NCBI GenBank assembly: GCA_002328075.1
Contig: DCVT01000042.1
Span: 62,001-126,000 of the forward strand
Origin: Anaerolineales bacterium UBA2181
GTDB taxonomy: Bacteria; Chloroflexota; Anaerolineae; Promineifilales; UBA4811
Length of the DNA stretch: 64,000 bases
Reading direction: 5' to 3'
The notes beneath the pieces are model-generated. The model did not search any database and was not told the DNA's origin. It saw nothing but the letters and a program-made list of their open reading frames with translations. Positions within the stretch are counted from its first letter, which is position 1; each line of letters begins with the position of its first letter. Of the stretch, positions 7,465 through 16,293 are shown piece by piece. A program made the translations under genes and the position numbers.

Positions 7465-8832
7465 TTAAAGCATGTCAAGTGGTTGCCCTGAGGGCAGACT
7501 GCTGGATCGATCGGCCCATCGTGGATCCTGAACCCACCAATGCATCGTGAGATAGCCGACCAAGCTGATGGCGGCGCTGATGGCAAACACGAGGTCGTAG
7601 CGGACGGCAGCCAAACCAGACGCCAGTAGGGGGCCAGCCATGCTGACCAGGCCGACTACCGTATTGGAGATGCCAATATAGGTCGGACGCCGCGCCGGCT
7701 CGGCAAACTCCATCACCACGAACATGCCGGACAGGAACACCGCACCCTGACCGGCGCCCAAGAGCAGGTAAACTGGATAATAGAGCACCGGCGCGGGCGC
7801 CAACCACGCCAGTAGAAACGCAGCCGTATAGATCAGAGCGGCCCACTCTAGCGAGAGTTTGTGGCCCAACCGGTCCGCCAGGGCGCCAAAGAGCAGGCTG
7901 CCGGAGGCCATGCCAATGAGCTGAGCGCCGGTGAAATAGCCCACGACGCTGTCCGTCACCTGCCATCGCCGGACAGCCGCCACGGTGACAAAACCGAGAC
8001 CCATCAACCCCAGGCTTAAAAGGGATCGTGCCAACAGGTACCGTCGGAAGGGTCGATCCTGATGCAGCAGCCCGGGCAGGTGGGTGAGGAACTGGCCCAG
8101 TTTCTTACCCTGACTGGGCACCGGAACTTCTGGCTCTCGGATGAGGAACAGCGGCAGCCAGCCGAGCGTAAAGGCTGCGGCAGCCAGGCCGAATATCATT
8201 GCGAAATTGGCCGGAAATGGATAACGGACCAGCAACCAGGCGCTGAGGATCGAACCGGCAAACCCGGTGCCGGTTCCTACTGCATTGGTTAGCCCCCAAA
8301 AACGGCCGCGCCGACGGACCGGAATGATGCGGGCAATCAGGTCCTGCCAGGCCGGTCCTATGAACCCGCCGCCCAACGTGTGGAAGGCAAAAGTCAACAA
8401 AAAGAGCACGAGAATAGCGCTGGGCCACCTGGTAGCGTTCAGACCGAGCAGTACCAGCAGCCAGACCGGCAGACGCTCCAAAAGGCCGCTGACAAGGATA
8501 ACCGCCGGTTTTCTCCGCGGCATCCGCTCTACCCAATGGGCAGCGAGCAACTGGGGCAACAGCCATCCGCCCTGTCCGAGCATCGCAATCAAACCCAGCG
8601 GCAAGGTGCTGGAGGTCAACTTGCTGACGAACAGGGGCAGGATGGTGGTGGAGGAAAGGAAGCTGAGTCCCAGCCAGAATAGAGCCCCTTCCGCTACGTT
8701 GGCGGTCACGTTTCGGCGCAAGTGGCGCTGGACAAACAGATCCAGCTCAGGCTCAGTGCGGAGATTGACCGGCCGGTCCATTTGCAGCATCCGGCGCATC
8801 AGTCGTTCTGCCGCGTGCGTCCGACGAGACAT
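7465..8832 (-). CDS. Major facilitator superfamily transporter
   Basis: A 455-residue integral membrane protein with about 12 hydrophobic segments in two halves, preceded by a basic cytoplasmic N-terminus of about 45 residues. The loop HWVERMPRRKPAVI after TM2 and FGALADRLGHKLSLEW in the second half are MFS loop 2-3 type signatures (G-x3-D-R-x-G/R-R/K). The central loop after TM6 carries REPEVPVPSQGKKLG. The family exports or imports small solutes by proton coupling; no substrate can be assigned. ATG at 8832 is used; an in-frame TTG three codons upstream is possible. It lies at the end of the iclR-ilvD-DUF1847 run and may transport the related metabolite. Confidence 0.88.
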   Translation of the reverse strand: MSRRTHAAERLMRRMLQMDRPVNLRTEPELDLFVQRHLRRNVTANVAEGALFWLGLSFLSSTTILPLFVSKLTSSTLPLGLIAMLGQGGWLLPQLLAAHWVERMPRRKPAVILVSGLLERLPVWLLVLLGLNATRWPSAILVLFLLTFAFHTLGGGFIGPAWQDLIARIIPVRRRGRFWGLTNAVGTGTGFAGSILSAWLLVRYPFPANFAMIFGLAAAAFTLGWLPLFLIREPEVPVPSQGKKLGQFLTHLPGLLHQDRPFRRYLLARSLLSLGLMGLGFVTVAAVRRWQVTDSVVGYFTGAQLIGMASGSLLFGALADRLGHKLSLEWAALIYTAAFLLAWLAPAPVLYYPVYLLLGAGQGAVFLSGMFVVMEFAEPARRPTYIGISNTVVGLVSMAGPLLASGLAAVRYDLVFAISAAISLVGYLTMHWWVQDPRWADRSSSLPSGQPLDML

Positions 8833-8932
8833 CTGGTGCAACTGGTGTCCCTGAACCTTTCGCCCGATTGTGGGAAACGTTCCGCCTGGTTACAGAGCGG
8901 CGGCCGAATCAATCTGGATTCTCATACAGGAC

Positions 8933-9646
8933 TCAACCGTCGCAATCTGGGGCCGGTTGGCTCCTCGCTATCCGCCGGCGAAGATAGTCGTCGGCGCCTT
9001 CACCGGTGGTCAGTCGGCGGTAGTAGGAATTGGAAAGGTAGAGCGCGGCCACTGGGTTATGGCCCAACACTCGATCCTTGACTACCAGGACGGTCGTCGG
9101 GGCCTGGGAGTGCATGAAGAACAGGCTGTCGTGGCCGACACAAAGGCCCAGAACCACGTTGAGCTGTGTTCCGGCACGGGCCAGCAGGGCTGCCTGACCC
9201 ACAGGGTTGCACACCGGCTCATAGCTCCCCGGTTCCACTTTTTCATGGTCCTTCAAGCCCAGTGTCTCCTTGGCAATGGAGCCCACCTTGCAGCACACGG
9301 TATGTACCCGAAAACCGTTGGCCTCGAATATACCCATGGCCAATTTTGCCTCCTGCATGAAACCGATGCAGTGAGCGATGCCCAGCGTCTGGGCGCCAAT
9401 GCGCCGGGCAAAATCCATGATGTCCTCGATACGGGTGCGGCGCATATAGCCGGATGCTTCTGTGCGCGCCGAGTGCACCGCCAATTGCCGCAACTCGTCC
9501 TGGGTCAGGTAGGCCTGTTCTACTTTCGCCAGCAATTCCCCATCGGTGACCATCGGGCAGAAGCGGGGTGGCTGCAACCTCGCCGGCTCGGCATCGCAAG
9601 CCTGCACCGCGCAGATGGCACATGTGGGTGGCAGAGGCTCTTTCAT
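8933..9646 (-). CDS. DUF1847 family Cys-rich metal-binding protein
   Basis: A 237-residue protein matching the DUF1847 family as I recognise it: N-terminal CAICAVQAC pattern, a central RIGAQTLGIAHCIGFMQEA segment, HTVCCKVGSI, and CVGHDSLFFMHSQAP followed by TVLVVKDRVLGHNPVAALY. The many conserved Cys and His suggest a metal or Fe-S site. The biochemical function of the family is not known to me. No signal peptide is seen, so it is probably cytoplasmic. AAGGAAG precedes the ATG. It lies between ilvD (108 bp upstream) and the MFS gene in what looks like one transcription unit under IclR control. Confidence 0.8.
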   Translation of the reverse strand: MKEPLPPTCAICAVQACDAEPARLQPPRFCPMVTDGELLAKVEQAYLTQDELRQLAVHSARTEASGYMRRTRIEDIMDFARRIGAQTLGIAHCIGFMQEAKLAMGIFEANGFRVHTVCCKVGSIAKETLGLKDHEKVEPGSYEPVCNPVGQAALLARAGTQLNVVLGLCVGHDSLFFMHSQAPTTVLVVKDRVLGHNPVAALYLSNSYYRRLTTGEGADDYLRRRIARSQPAPDCDG

Positions 9647-9754
9647 CTGGTCTTCCTTTCGTGCTAACGGTTTCCCGTCCGTTGCATTGCGCCGGCCGGC
9701 TCGCCCGAGTGTCTTCTCGGACGGGTGGCTTATGCCGCAAGGGCCGGTTCTCCC

Positions 9755-11419
9755 TCACCGCCAGCGCCAGACCGCCCCCCGGTTGGCCGACGTTGCCAAA
9801 CGGGCCATCAGTCCCAGCACGCCGTGCTCGGGTACGGGGCGAGGCTGCCAGCCTGCCCGCCGTCGCTCTAGCTCCGTGTCTGAAACCTGGAGCTCCAAGA
9901 CGCCGTGGCCGATGTCGATGGCAATCAGGTCACCGTCCTGGACCAAAGCGATGGGACCGCCCAGCGCGGCCTCTGGGCTGACGTAGCCGATGCAGGCACC
10001 GCGCGTGGAACCGGAGAATCGTCCGTCGGTTACCAACGCGGTGTTGGAAGCCAGGCCCATGCCGGCCATCAACGAGGTGATCATGTGCATCTCGCGCATA
10101 CCCGGTCCGCCAACCGGCCCCTCGTAACGCAGAACCAGTACCGAGCCCGGGACGACGCGGTCCTCCAGGAGCGCATTCACTGCATCCTCCAGCTGGTCAA
10201 AGACCAACGCCGGTCCGGTGTGAATCCACATGCATGGCTCCACTGCGGACCGCTTGACCAGAGCGCCCTCCGGCGCCAGGCTGCCCCACAGAACCCCCAG
10301 GCCGCCATCGGTACGAACCGGATCGGCCGCCGGTCGGATGAGCTGGCGGTCCACCCAACGCGCCTGCGCCGCGACCTCGCTGAGCGGCCGGCCCGTAACT
10401 GTGGGAACCTGAAGGTCCAGGAGGTGGGCGATGGATTGCATCACGGCTGAAATGCCGCCGGCCGCGTCCAGATCCTCCAAAGTGTGGGAACCCGATGGAA
10501 CCAGGCAACTCAGGTAAGGTGTGGTCCGGCTGATCTCGTCCACGTGTCGCAGGTCCAGATCCAGACCCAATTCCTGGGCCAGCGCCAGCAGATGAAGCAC
10601 CAGATTGGTCGAGCCGCCAATGGCCATGCCCACCCGCAGCGCGTTGCGCAGGCTGCCGATGGAGAGAAACGCTCTGGCCGTCTGACCGGTTCCTACCAAC
10701 TCCACGGCCATCTGCCCAGCCCGGTCAGCTTCGCGGGCCTTGGCGGCGCTCAGTGCCGGCGTGGTGGATGAGGCGGGCAGGGTCAGCCCCATCGCTTCGG
10801 TAAGGCAGGCCATCGTGTTGGCCGTGCCCAACATGGCGCAGGTGCCCGCGCCCGGCAGCGCTACTTCCTCGATGCATGCCAACTCCTCGCCGGTTATCTC
10901 TCCCCGATGAAATCGGCCGGCGCACTCGCGCATGCTGGCCAGTGTGAGCGTCTGGTCTTTCCATCGCCCAGTGGCCATCGGGCCGGCGGTCAAAAAGACG
11001 GACGGCAGATCAACCCGGGCCGCCGCCAACAGCATCCCGGGCGTCACCTTGTCGCAGCTGGCGACAAAGACAGCCCCATCGAAACAGTGGGCCTGAAGCA
11101 TGATCTCGGCCGAGGCAGCGATGATCTCTCGGCTGGGAAGCGAGTAGCGCATTCCGGCGTGGCCCTGCGCCAACCCGTCGCAAACGGCGATGGTGTTGAA
11201 CTCCAGTGGCACCCCTCCGGCCCTGCGTATCCCCCGGTGAACGGCCTGTGAAAGGACCGGCAGGTGCAGGCACCCGGGCACGATCTCGTTCCAGGAGTTG
11301 ACCACTGCAATCAATGGCTTTCCCAGGTCGGCCCGTCCGAGTCCGTCGGCGAACAGCAGGGCTCGGTGCCCGGTGCGCTGGGGGCCATCCGTGATCTCGG
11401 CGCTCCGCAGCCTGGTCAT
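9755..11419 (-). CDS. ilvD: IlvD/Edd-family dihydroxy-acid dehydratase
   Basis: A 554-residue Fe-S dehydratase of the IlvD/Edd family, which removes water from 2,3-dihydroxy acids (valine/isoleucine synthesis) or sugar acids. Cluster cysteines are visible in NSWNEIVPGC, ASCDKVTPGM and GAGTCAMLGTANTM. GMRYSLPSREIIA and the C-terminal ALVTDGRFSGSTRGACIGYVSPEAA are typical. Its start overlaps the iclR stop by 4 bp (ATGA), so translation is coupled to an IclR regulator, and no other branched-chain biosynthesis gene is near. This context favours a catabolic sugar-acid or hydroxy-acid dehydratase, but the sequence looks closer to IlvD than to Edd; substrate is unresolved. Confidence 0.88.
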   Translation of the reverse strand: MTRLRSAEITDGPQRTGHRALLFADGLGRADLGKPLIAVVNSWNEIVPGCLHLPVLSQAVHRGIRRAGGVPLEFNTIAVCDGLAQGHAGMRYSLPSREIIAASAEIMLQAHCFDGAVFVASCDKVTPGMLLAAARVDLPSVFLTAGPMATGRWKDQTLTLASMRECAGRFHRGEITGEELACIEEVALPGAGTCAMLGTANTMACLTEAMGLTLPASSTTPALSAAKAREADRAGQMAVELVGTGQTARAFLSIGSLRNALRVGMAIGGSTNLVLHLLALAQELGLDLDLRHVDEISRTTPYLSCLVPSGSHTLEDLDAAGGISAVMQSIAHLLDLQVPTVTGRPLSEVAAQARWVDRQLIRPAADPVRTDGGLGVLWGSLAPEGALVKRSAVEPCMWIHTGPALVFDQLEDAVNALLEDRVVPGSVLVLRYEGPVGGPGMREMHMITSLMAGMGLASNTALVTDGRFSGSTRGACIGYVSPEAALGGPIALVQDGDLIAIDIGHGVLELQVSDTELERRRAGWQPRPVPEHGVLGLMARLATSANRGAVWRWR

Positions 11420-12222
11420 GTGGCGCTCGCTTTGGATGGCTGCTGCGCCGGCCGGTGTCCCAGCCGGAGGGATACCTGGTTAGCCGCCTGAATCACCCAG
11501 TTGATCAACTGACCCTCTCGCTCCAAGCTGTACCGTGCTTGGGGCGTAATCACACTCATCGCTGCAACCACCCGGGCGGTGTGATCGCGAACCGGAGCGC
11601 CCACTGCCTGGACCCCAGACTCATAGTCCTGGTTGTCCACCGCATACCCCTGGGCACGCACTGAATCCAACACCTTCCGTAGCGTCTCCTTGTTCGTGAT
11701 GGTGCTCTCGGTGAACGGCAAGAGCTCCAGCCTGTCGATCGCCGGCTCCCGCTCTGAATCGGGGAGGTTGGCCAGCAACACTTTGGGTGCGGCGCCGACG
11801 TACAGCGGCACCGGACGGCCCATCAGATCGCCCGCCTGCAGCATATATCCGCCCTTTTGCTGTTCCACGCAAACGGCATGGTCGCCGTACAACACGAATA
11901 GACCAGCCGAGTCGCCGGTCAGTTCGGTCAGTTGTCGCAAAACATCTCCCGCCTCGCGGCGCCAATCGAGCCGTCCGTGAATGCTTTCGGTGATGAAAAG
12001 CAGCCGGGCTCCCAGCCGGTAGCTGGCGGTACGGGGTTCGAATTCAACCCAGCCTCGCCGCTCCAACGTCTTGAGGATCCGAAAGACGCGCCCGCGGTTG
12101 ATGTTCAGGCGGCGCGCCAGCTCACTGATGCCATGGTACTCTGTACGGCTGTCGGCCATCGCCTCAACGAGCTGGGTCGCCACCTCCAGCACGTCGATCA
12201 CGTATCGATCCTGGTTGGTCAT
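11416..12222 (-). CDS. IclR-family transcriptional regulator
   Basis: A 268-residue regulator with an N-terminal winged helix-turn-helix (ISELARRLNINRGRVFRILKTLERRGWV) and the C-terminal IclR effector domain. It would bind a small acid and control its own operon (ilvD, DUF1847, MFS) and perhaps the divergent amidinotransferase operon. ATG at 12222 is chosen because GGAGC lies 6 bp upstream; an in-frame GTG four codons earlier would overlap that site. Its promoter is 88 bp upstream. The effector domain carries FVLYGDHAVCVEQQ and GYAVDNQDYESGVQAVGAPVRDHTARVVAAMSV, typical of the family. The effector is unknown. Confidence 0.92.
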   Translation of the reverse strand: MTNQDRYVIDVLEVATQLVEAMADSRTEYHGISELARRLNINRGRVFRILKTLERRGWVEFEPRTASYRLGARLLFITESIHGRLDWRREAGDVLRQLTELTGDSAGLFVLYGDHAVCVEQQKGGYMLQAGDLMGRPVPLYVGAAPKVLLANLPDSEREPAIDRLELLPFTESTITNKETLRKVLDSVRAQGYAVDNQDYESGVQAVGAPVRDHTARVVAAMSVITPQARYSLEREGQLINWVIQAANQVSLRLGHRPAQQPSKASAT

Positions 12223-12309
12223 CTGATGCTCCACTGACCGGTGAACCCTACCCAGATCACCGATCCTGCTGGATTTTGAAAGTCAGAGCTGCGTATCAAT
12301 CTGCGAAAC

Positions 12310-12338
12310 ATTCTAAGCGAACCGAGGCATGCCGTCAA
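12310..12338 (-). promoter_or_regulatory. Promoter of the iclR-ilvD operon
   Basis: Minus strand TTGACG (12338-12333), 17-bp spacer, TAGAAT (12315-12310), facing iclR. Its -35 is only 25 bp from the -35 of the divergent plus-strand promoter, so one bound regulator could control both. Confidence 0.7.
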
Positions 12339-12363
12339 ACCGCCCGGCGGAGACGCCGTGCCC

Positions 12364-12392
12364 TTGACGCGATGCCAGGATGGCTGTATAGT
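12364..12392 (+). promoter_or_regulatory. Promoter of the amidinotransferase operon
   Basis: TTGACG (12364-12369), 17-bp spacer, TATAGT (12387-12392), near consensus. The start codon is at 12616, so the transcript has a leader of roughly 215 nt. The leader and the rest of the 12223-12615 gap hold no gene I can support. Confidence 0.75.
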
Positions 12393-12403
12393 ATTTTGGT
12401 CAT

Positions 12404-12419
12404 TGGATCAGCTGTTCAT
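12404..12419 (+). promoter_or_regulatory. Possible IclR-type operator at the amidinotransferase promoter
   Basis: An imperfect palindrome TGGATCAG-CTGTTCAT just after the -10 box of the plus-strand promoter. Its position resembles the operators at 24113 and 32105, but the sequence is only partly similar, so it may bind the local regulator instead. Confidence 0.25.
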
Positions 12420-12615
12420 CTATTGAAACGCCAGAACGGTGACAGCACGGGTCTCCGGTGCGATCGGTGGCACTGATCCATACAGTGCGCAAGACCGAGC
12501 CGGCCGCTGCTTGACGGTTTGATCAGTTGGGGAGAAGATATACGATGCACTCAGCGGCAAGGTCTACCATGGCCGGCCCGAGACAAAACAGTCAGTCGGC
12601 GTAATCGAGGAGAAT

Positions 12616-13758
12616 ATGGCGGAAACTGAGCTCAAGACCAAGGTATGTTCGTGGAACGAATGGGATCCCCTACGGCACGTGATCGTGGGGGTGGCGACCG
12701 GTACGATGGTGCAGGCGCCTGAACCTGCAGTGCAGCGGAACTGGCCGGAGTACGGATTCCCTTACGGAACCCACGGCCCGTTGCCTCAGGAGATGACCGA
12801 CAAGGCTAACGAACAGCTGGACAATTTTGCCGCGATGCTGCAAAAACGGGGCATCCGGGTGGACCGGCCGATCCCCCTGGATTTCAGCCAGGAGGTTCGG
12901 ACGCCTGATTGGATTCAGAAATCCATGTTTGGCGCCATGCCTCCGCGAGATCTGTTGTTGACTGTGGGAAACGAGATCCTGGAGGCAACCATGTCGGTTC
13001 GCAGCCGGTGGTTTGAATACCTGGCGTACCGGCCCTTGCTGGAGCAGTATTTCCGGGAGGACCCGGCGTTCCGGTGGCAGGCGGCTCCAAAGCCGAGGCT
13101 CACCGACGAATCCTACTGGAAGACCGAATTCTGGTTGGAGTTCGACCGGCTTACCGAGGAAGAGCAGATGGCCCACACGCTCCGGAGGCAGTGGAATCTG
13201 ACCGAAAAAGAACCCCTTTTTGACGCGGCAGATGTGGGCAGGTTCGGCAAGGACCTATTTGTGCAACAGTCTACGGTCACCAACGCGGGTGGCATCTCCT
13301 GGTTGCGACGTCACTTTCCCGAGCATCGGATTCACGTGGTGACCTTCCATGAACCGGCGCCGATGCACATCGATGCGACGTTCGTCCCCTTGCGACCTGG
13401 TCTTGCGTTGAGCAACCGCAAGCGCGTTCCGCTCCAGCAGGAATTGCACGACCTTTTCGAAGCCAATGACTGGGAGATCATACCCTGCGCCGAGCCGGCG
13501 CACGACACGAAGGCGAGACTCTCGTTTTGCAGCGTATGGCTTTCGATGAACACCCTGGTACTGGACCCCAAGACAATCTGTGTGGAGGAGCAGGAAACCG
13601 CCCAGATGGAGCAACTGAGCAAGCTCGGTTTCGAGGTGATTCCGGTGCCTTTCTGGGATGTCTCCGCCTTTGGCGGAGGCCTACATTGCGCCACCGCGGA
13701 CGTGTATCGCGATGGTGCGTTGCAGGACTATTTTCCGAAACAGATCCCGGGTTTCTAG
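12616..13758 (+). CDS. Arginine:X amidinotransferase (glycine amidinotransferase-like)
   Basis: A 380-residue member of the amidinotransferase (GATM/StrB1) family, which moves an amidino group from arginine to an amine and releases ornithine. It shows the N-terminal CSWNEWDPLRHVIVGV, an FDAADVGRFGKD block (Asp206), MHIDATFVPLRPG (His251) and the catalytic Cys in GGGLHCATADVYR (Cys358), aligning with the Asp/His/Cys set of human AGAT. ATG at 12616 follows GAGGAG. The acceptor amine is not readable: glycine, inosamine or another amine are possible. It is first in an operon with ornithine carbamoyltransferase, 45 bp downstream, which fits recycling of the released ornithine. Confidence 0.88.
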   Translation: MAETELKTKVCSWNEWDPLRHVIVGVATGTMVQAPEPAVQRNWPEYGFPYGTHGPLPQEMTDKANEQLDNFAAMLQKRGIRVDRPIPLDFSQEVRTPDWIQKSMFGAMPPRDLLLTVGNEILEATMSVRSRWFEYLAYRPLLEQYFREDPAFRWQAAPKPRLTDESYWKTEFWLEFDRLTEEEQMAHTLRRQWNLTEKEPLFDAADVGRFGKDLFVQQSTVTNAGGISWLRRHFPEHRIHVVTFHEPAPMHIDATFVPLRPGLALSNRKRVPLQQELHDLFEANDWEIIPCAEPAHDTKARLSFCSVWLSMNTLVLDPKTICVEEQETAQMEQLSKLGFEVIPVPFWDVSAFGGGLHCATADVYRDGALQDYFPKQIPGF

Positions 13759-13803
13759 TGTGGTGTGGTATTTTGTTTAGGTGGAGCATCTTTGGAGGTT
13801 ATG

Positions 13804-14805
13804 ATGGCATTCAACCTGAGAAACCGGCATTTTCTCAAGCTGTTGGACTTGACGCCGCAGGAGATAGGGTTCTTGCTGGACCTTTCGGCCGATCTGAAGA
13901 GGGCCAAGTACGCGGGTACGGAGCGGCCGTGTCTCGTGGGTAAGAACATCGTTCTCATCTTTGAAAAGGACTCTACGCGGACCCGCTGTGCGTTTGAAGT
14001 GGCAGCGCTGGACCAGGGAGCACACGTCACCTATCTGGGACCCTCCGGTTCCCAACTGGGGAAGAAGGAGTCGATCAAAGACACCGCTCGGGTGCTGGGC
14101 CGAATGTATGATGCCATTGAGTATCGGGGTTTCGGCCAGGAGCGGGTCGAAGAGCTGGCGCGGTTCGCGGGTGTTCCGGTTTGGAACGGACTGACCAACG
14201 AGTTCCATCCGACGCAGGTGCTGGCCGACCTTCTGACCATGAGGGAGCACAGTGACAAACCACTGAGTCAAATCGCGTTCGCCTACCTGGGCGACGCTCG
14301 CAACAACATGGGCAACGAGTTGTTGGTGGGCGCAGCCAAGATGGGCATGGATTTTCGGTCCGTAGCTCCCGTGAGCATGCAGCCGAACGCTGACCTGGCG
14401 AAAACCGCGCAAGAGATCGCCGGGTGCACCGGAGCCCGCATCACGGTTACGGATGACGTAGAGCGCGGCGTGGCCGGTTGTGACTTTTTGTACACTGATG
14501 TCTGGGTCTCCATGGGCGAATCTGAGGCAGTCTGGAAGCAGCGCGTGGCACTTTTGCAGCCTTACCAGGTCAACGCGTCCGCCATGGCCAGGACCGGAAA
14601 CCCGCAGGTCAAGTTCCTGCACTGCCTGCCCGCCTTTCACAACCGTGAAACGACCATCGGCGAGGACATTTACCAGCGATTTGGGTTGGAGTCGATGGAG
14701 GTGACCGAGGAGGTATTTGAATCGCCAGCCTCTATTGTGTGGGGCCAGGCTGAGAACCGCATGCATACCATCAAGGCAATCATGGTGGCTACGTTGGGCG
14801 GTTAA
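13804..14805 (+). CDS. argF: Ornithine carbamoyltransferase
   Basis: A 333-residue enzyme that converts ornithine and carbamoyl phosphate to citrulline, or the reverse. Carbamoyl-phosphate site STRTR (57-61), HPTQ (135-138) and the ornithine/carbamoyl motif HCLP (273-276, Cys274) are intact; the N-terminus LRNRHFLKLLDLTPQEI is typical OTC. The second ATG of a tandem pair is chosen since GGAGG is only 2 bp from the first. No carbamate kinase or arginine deiminase gene is adjacent, so this is not a standard ADI operon. Its place after an amidinotransferase suggests it handles ornithine released there. A variant transcarbamylase (for example YgeW-like) is less likely given the intact motifs. Confidence 0.92.
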   Translation: MAFNLRNRHFLKLLDLTPQEIGFLLDLSADLKRAKYAGTERPCLVGKNIVLIFEKDSTRTRCAFEVAALDQGAHVTYLGPSGSQLGKKESIKDTARVLGRMYDAIEYRGFGQERVEELARFAGVPVWNGLTNEFHPTQVLADLLTMREHSDKPLSQIAFAYLGDARNNMGNELLVGAAKMGMDFRSVAPVSMQPNADLAKTAQEIAGCTGARITVTDDVERGVAGCDFLYTDVWVSMGESEAVWKQRVALLQPYQVNASAMARTGNPQVKFLHCLPAFHNRETTIGEDIYQRFGLESMEVTEEVFESPASIVWGQAENRMHTIKAIMVATLGG

Positions 14806-14852
14806 TTGATGTTGATGTACCTTGACAACAGAGACGTATGAAGGAGAAGGAC

Positions 14853-16193
14853 ATGGAAAAGCGGAACGTGATCATTATCGGCGCGGCCGGGCGCGATTTT
14901 CACAACTTTAACACCTACTATCGAGGCAACGAGGCGTACAACGTCGTGGCGTTCACCGCCGCCCAAATCCCGGATATCGCCGGCCGCCGGTATCCGCCAG
15001 AGTTGGCCGGCAGGTTGTACCCACAAGGAATCCCCATCTTTGTCCAGGCCGACCTGCCGCAGTTGATCGCCGATTTGGATGTAGCCGACTGCGCCTTTTC
15101 CTACAGCGATGTCCCGTATCAGTACGTGATGTCCCTCAGCGCCATTGTACAGGCAGCCGGCGCCAGCTATGTATTGCTAGGTCCAAAGGACACTCAACTG
15201 GAGAGCACAAAACCCCTGATCACGGTCGGTGCCGTCCGGACGGGTTGTGGCAAGAGCCAAACTTCGCGACGGATCATCGAGATCCTCATGGCCAAGGGGC
15301 TCAAGGTGGTGGCCGTTCGCCATCCGATGCCGTACGGGGACCTGGTGGCGCAGCGAGTTCAGCGCTTTGCCACAGTGGATGACCTGGCGCTGCACAATTG
15401 CACAGTAGAGGAGATGGAAGAGTACGAGCCGCACGTAGTCCGCGGTAATGTGATCTATGCCGGAGTGGACTATGAAGCGATCCTTCGGGCGGCGGAGAAT
15501 GACCCGGACGGGTGTGACGTCATTCTCTGGGATGGCGGGAACAATGATTTTCCGTTCTACAAGTCGGACCTGGCCGTGACGGTAGTCGACCCTCACCGGC
15601 CGGGGCATGAGCTGCGTTACTATCCGGGTGAAGTGACCCTGCGGATGGCCGACGTGGTGGTGATCAACAAGATCGATAGCGCTGATTTCGCCGGAATTGA
15701 CGCGGTGCGGCACAGTATTGCCCTGGTCAACCCCAGAGCCATCGTCATTGATGCGGCCTCTACGCTGGACGTCGAGAATCCGTCGCTGATCAAGGGCAAG
15801 ATGGTGCTGGCGGTGGAGGATGGACCCACCCTCACCCATGGCGAGATGAAGATCGGCGCGGCGGTGGTCGCTGCCCGGAAGTTCGGGGCGGCCGGGTTTG
15901 TCGACCCTCGGAAATACACGGTCGGCAAGCTCACCGATACTTTCCGCACCTATCCCGATATTGGCATTCTGCTTCCCGCTATGGGATACGGCGAGCAGCA
16001 GCTGCGGGACCTGGAAGCGACCATCAACCGGACCGAGTGTGACACCGTGGTGATCGGCACGCCCATCGACCTGAGCCGCATCATCAAGATCAACAAACCT
16101 GTAACGCGGGTCAACTACAGCCTGCAGGAAATCGGGCACCCGAATTTCGTTGGGGTGCTGGAGGATTTCGTGCTCAAGCACGGTCTGGGCTAG
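14853..16193 (+). CDS. Cyclic 2,3-diphosphoglycerate synthetase-like GTPase/ATPase
   Basis: A 446-residue P-loop protein similar to the archaeal cyclic 2,3-diphosphoglycerate synthetase family. The N-terminal Rossmann-like part (RNVIIIGAAGRDFHNFN) is followed by a Walker A, GAVRTGCGKS (126-135), an acidic WDGGNNDFPFYKSDL block and an NKID motif (272-275). ATG at 14853 is used because AAGGAGAAGG lies just upstream; an ATG five codons earlier has no ribosome site. Bacterial members are known in sequence but their function is not established, and cyclic diphosphoglycerate is not expected in this organism. It closes the amidinotransferase-OTC operon (47 bp gap), which points to a role in arginine or guanidino metabolism. 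Confidence 0.8.
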   Translation: MEKRNVIIIGAAGRDFHNFNTYYRGNEAYNVVAFTAAQIPDIAGRRYPPELAGRLYPQGIPIFVQADLPQLIADLDVADCAFSYSDVPYQYVMSLSAIVQAAGASYVLLGPKDTQLESTKPLITVGAVRTGCGKSQTSRRIIEILMAKGLKVVAVRHPMPYGDLVAQRVQRFATVDDLALHNCTVEEMEEYEPHVVRGNVIYAGVDYEAILRAAENDPDGCDVILWDGGNNDFPFYKSDLAVTVVDPHRPGHELRYYPGEVTLRMADVVVINKIDSADFAGIDAVRHSIALVNPRAIVIDAASTLDVENPSLIKGKMVLAVEDGPTLTHGEMKIGAAVVAARKFGAAGFVDPRKYTVGKLTDTFRTYPDIGILLPAMGYGEQQLRDLEATINRTECDTVVIGTPIDLSRIIKINKPVTRVNYSLQEIGHPNFVGVLEDFVLKHGLG

Positions 16194-16218
16194 CAGCCAT
16201 ACGGACGTGTAGCGGCGC

Positions 16219-16257
16219 GGGGCGCTTTTGGTCTGGACAGGGAGCGCCCCTTTTTTT
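16219..16257 (+). terminator. Intrinsic terminator of the amidinotransferase-argF-GTPase operon
   Basis: Stem GGGGCGCT (16219-16226) with AGCGCCCC (16243-16250), 16-nt loop, then T7 (16251-16257). Located 26 bp after the stop codon. Confidence 0.9.
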
Positions 16258-16293
16258 CTGAACCCGCCGGGCGTAACGAGTGCCGATAGCCAC

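Noticed and set aside
8960..9640. Plus-strand open frame over the DUF1847 gene
   Set aside because: The minus-strand frame matches a known family along its length; the plus frame is low-complexity shadow.
13777..14766. Long minus-strand open frame opposite argF
   Set aside because: argF is complete with all active-site motifs; the antisense frame is His/Arg/Gln-rich without similarity to anything.
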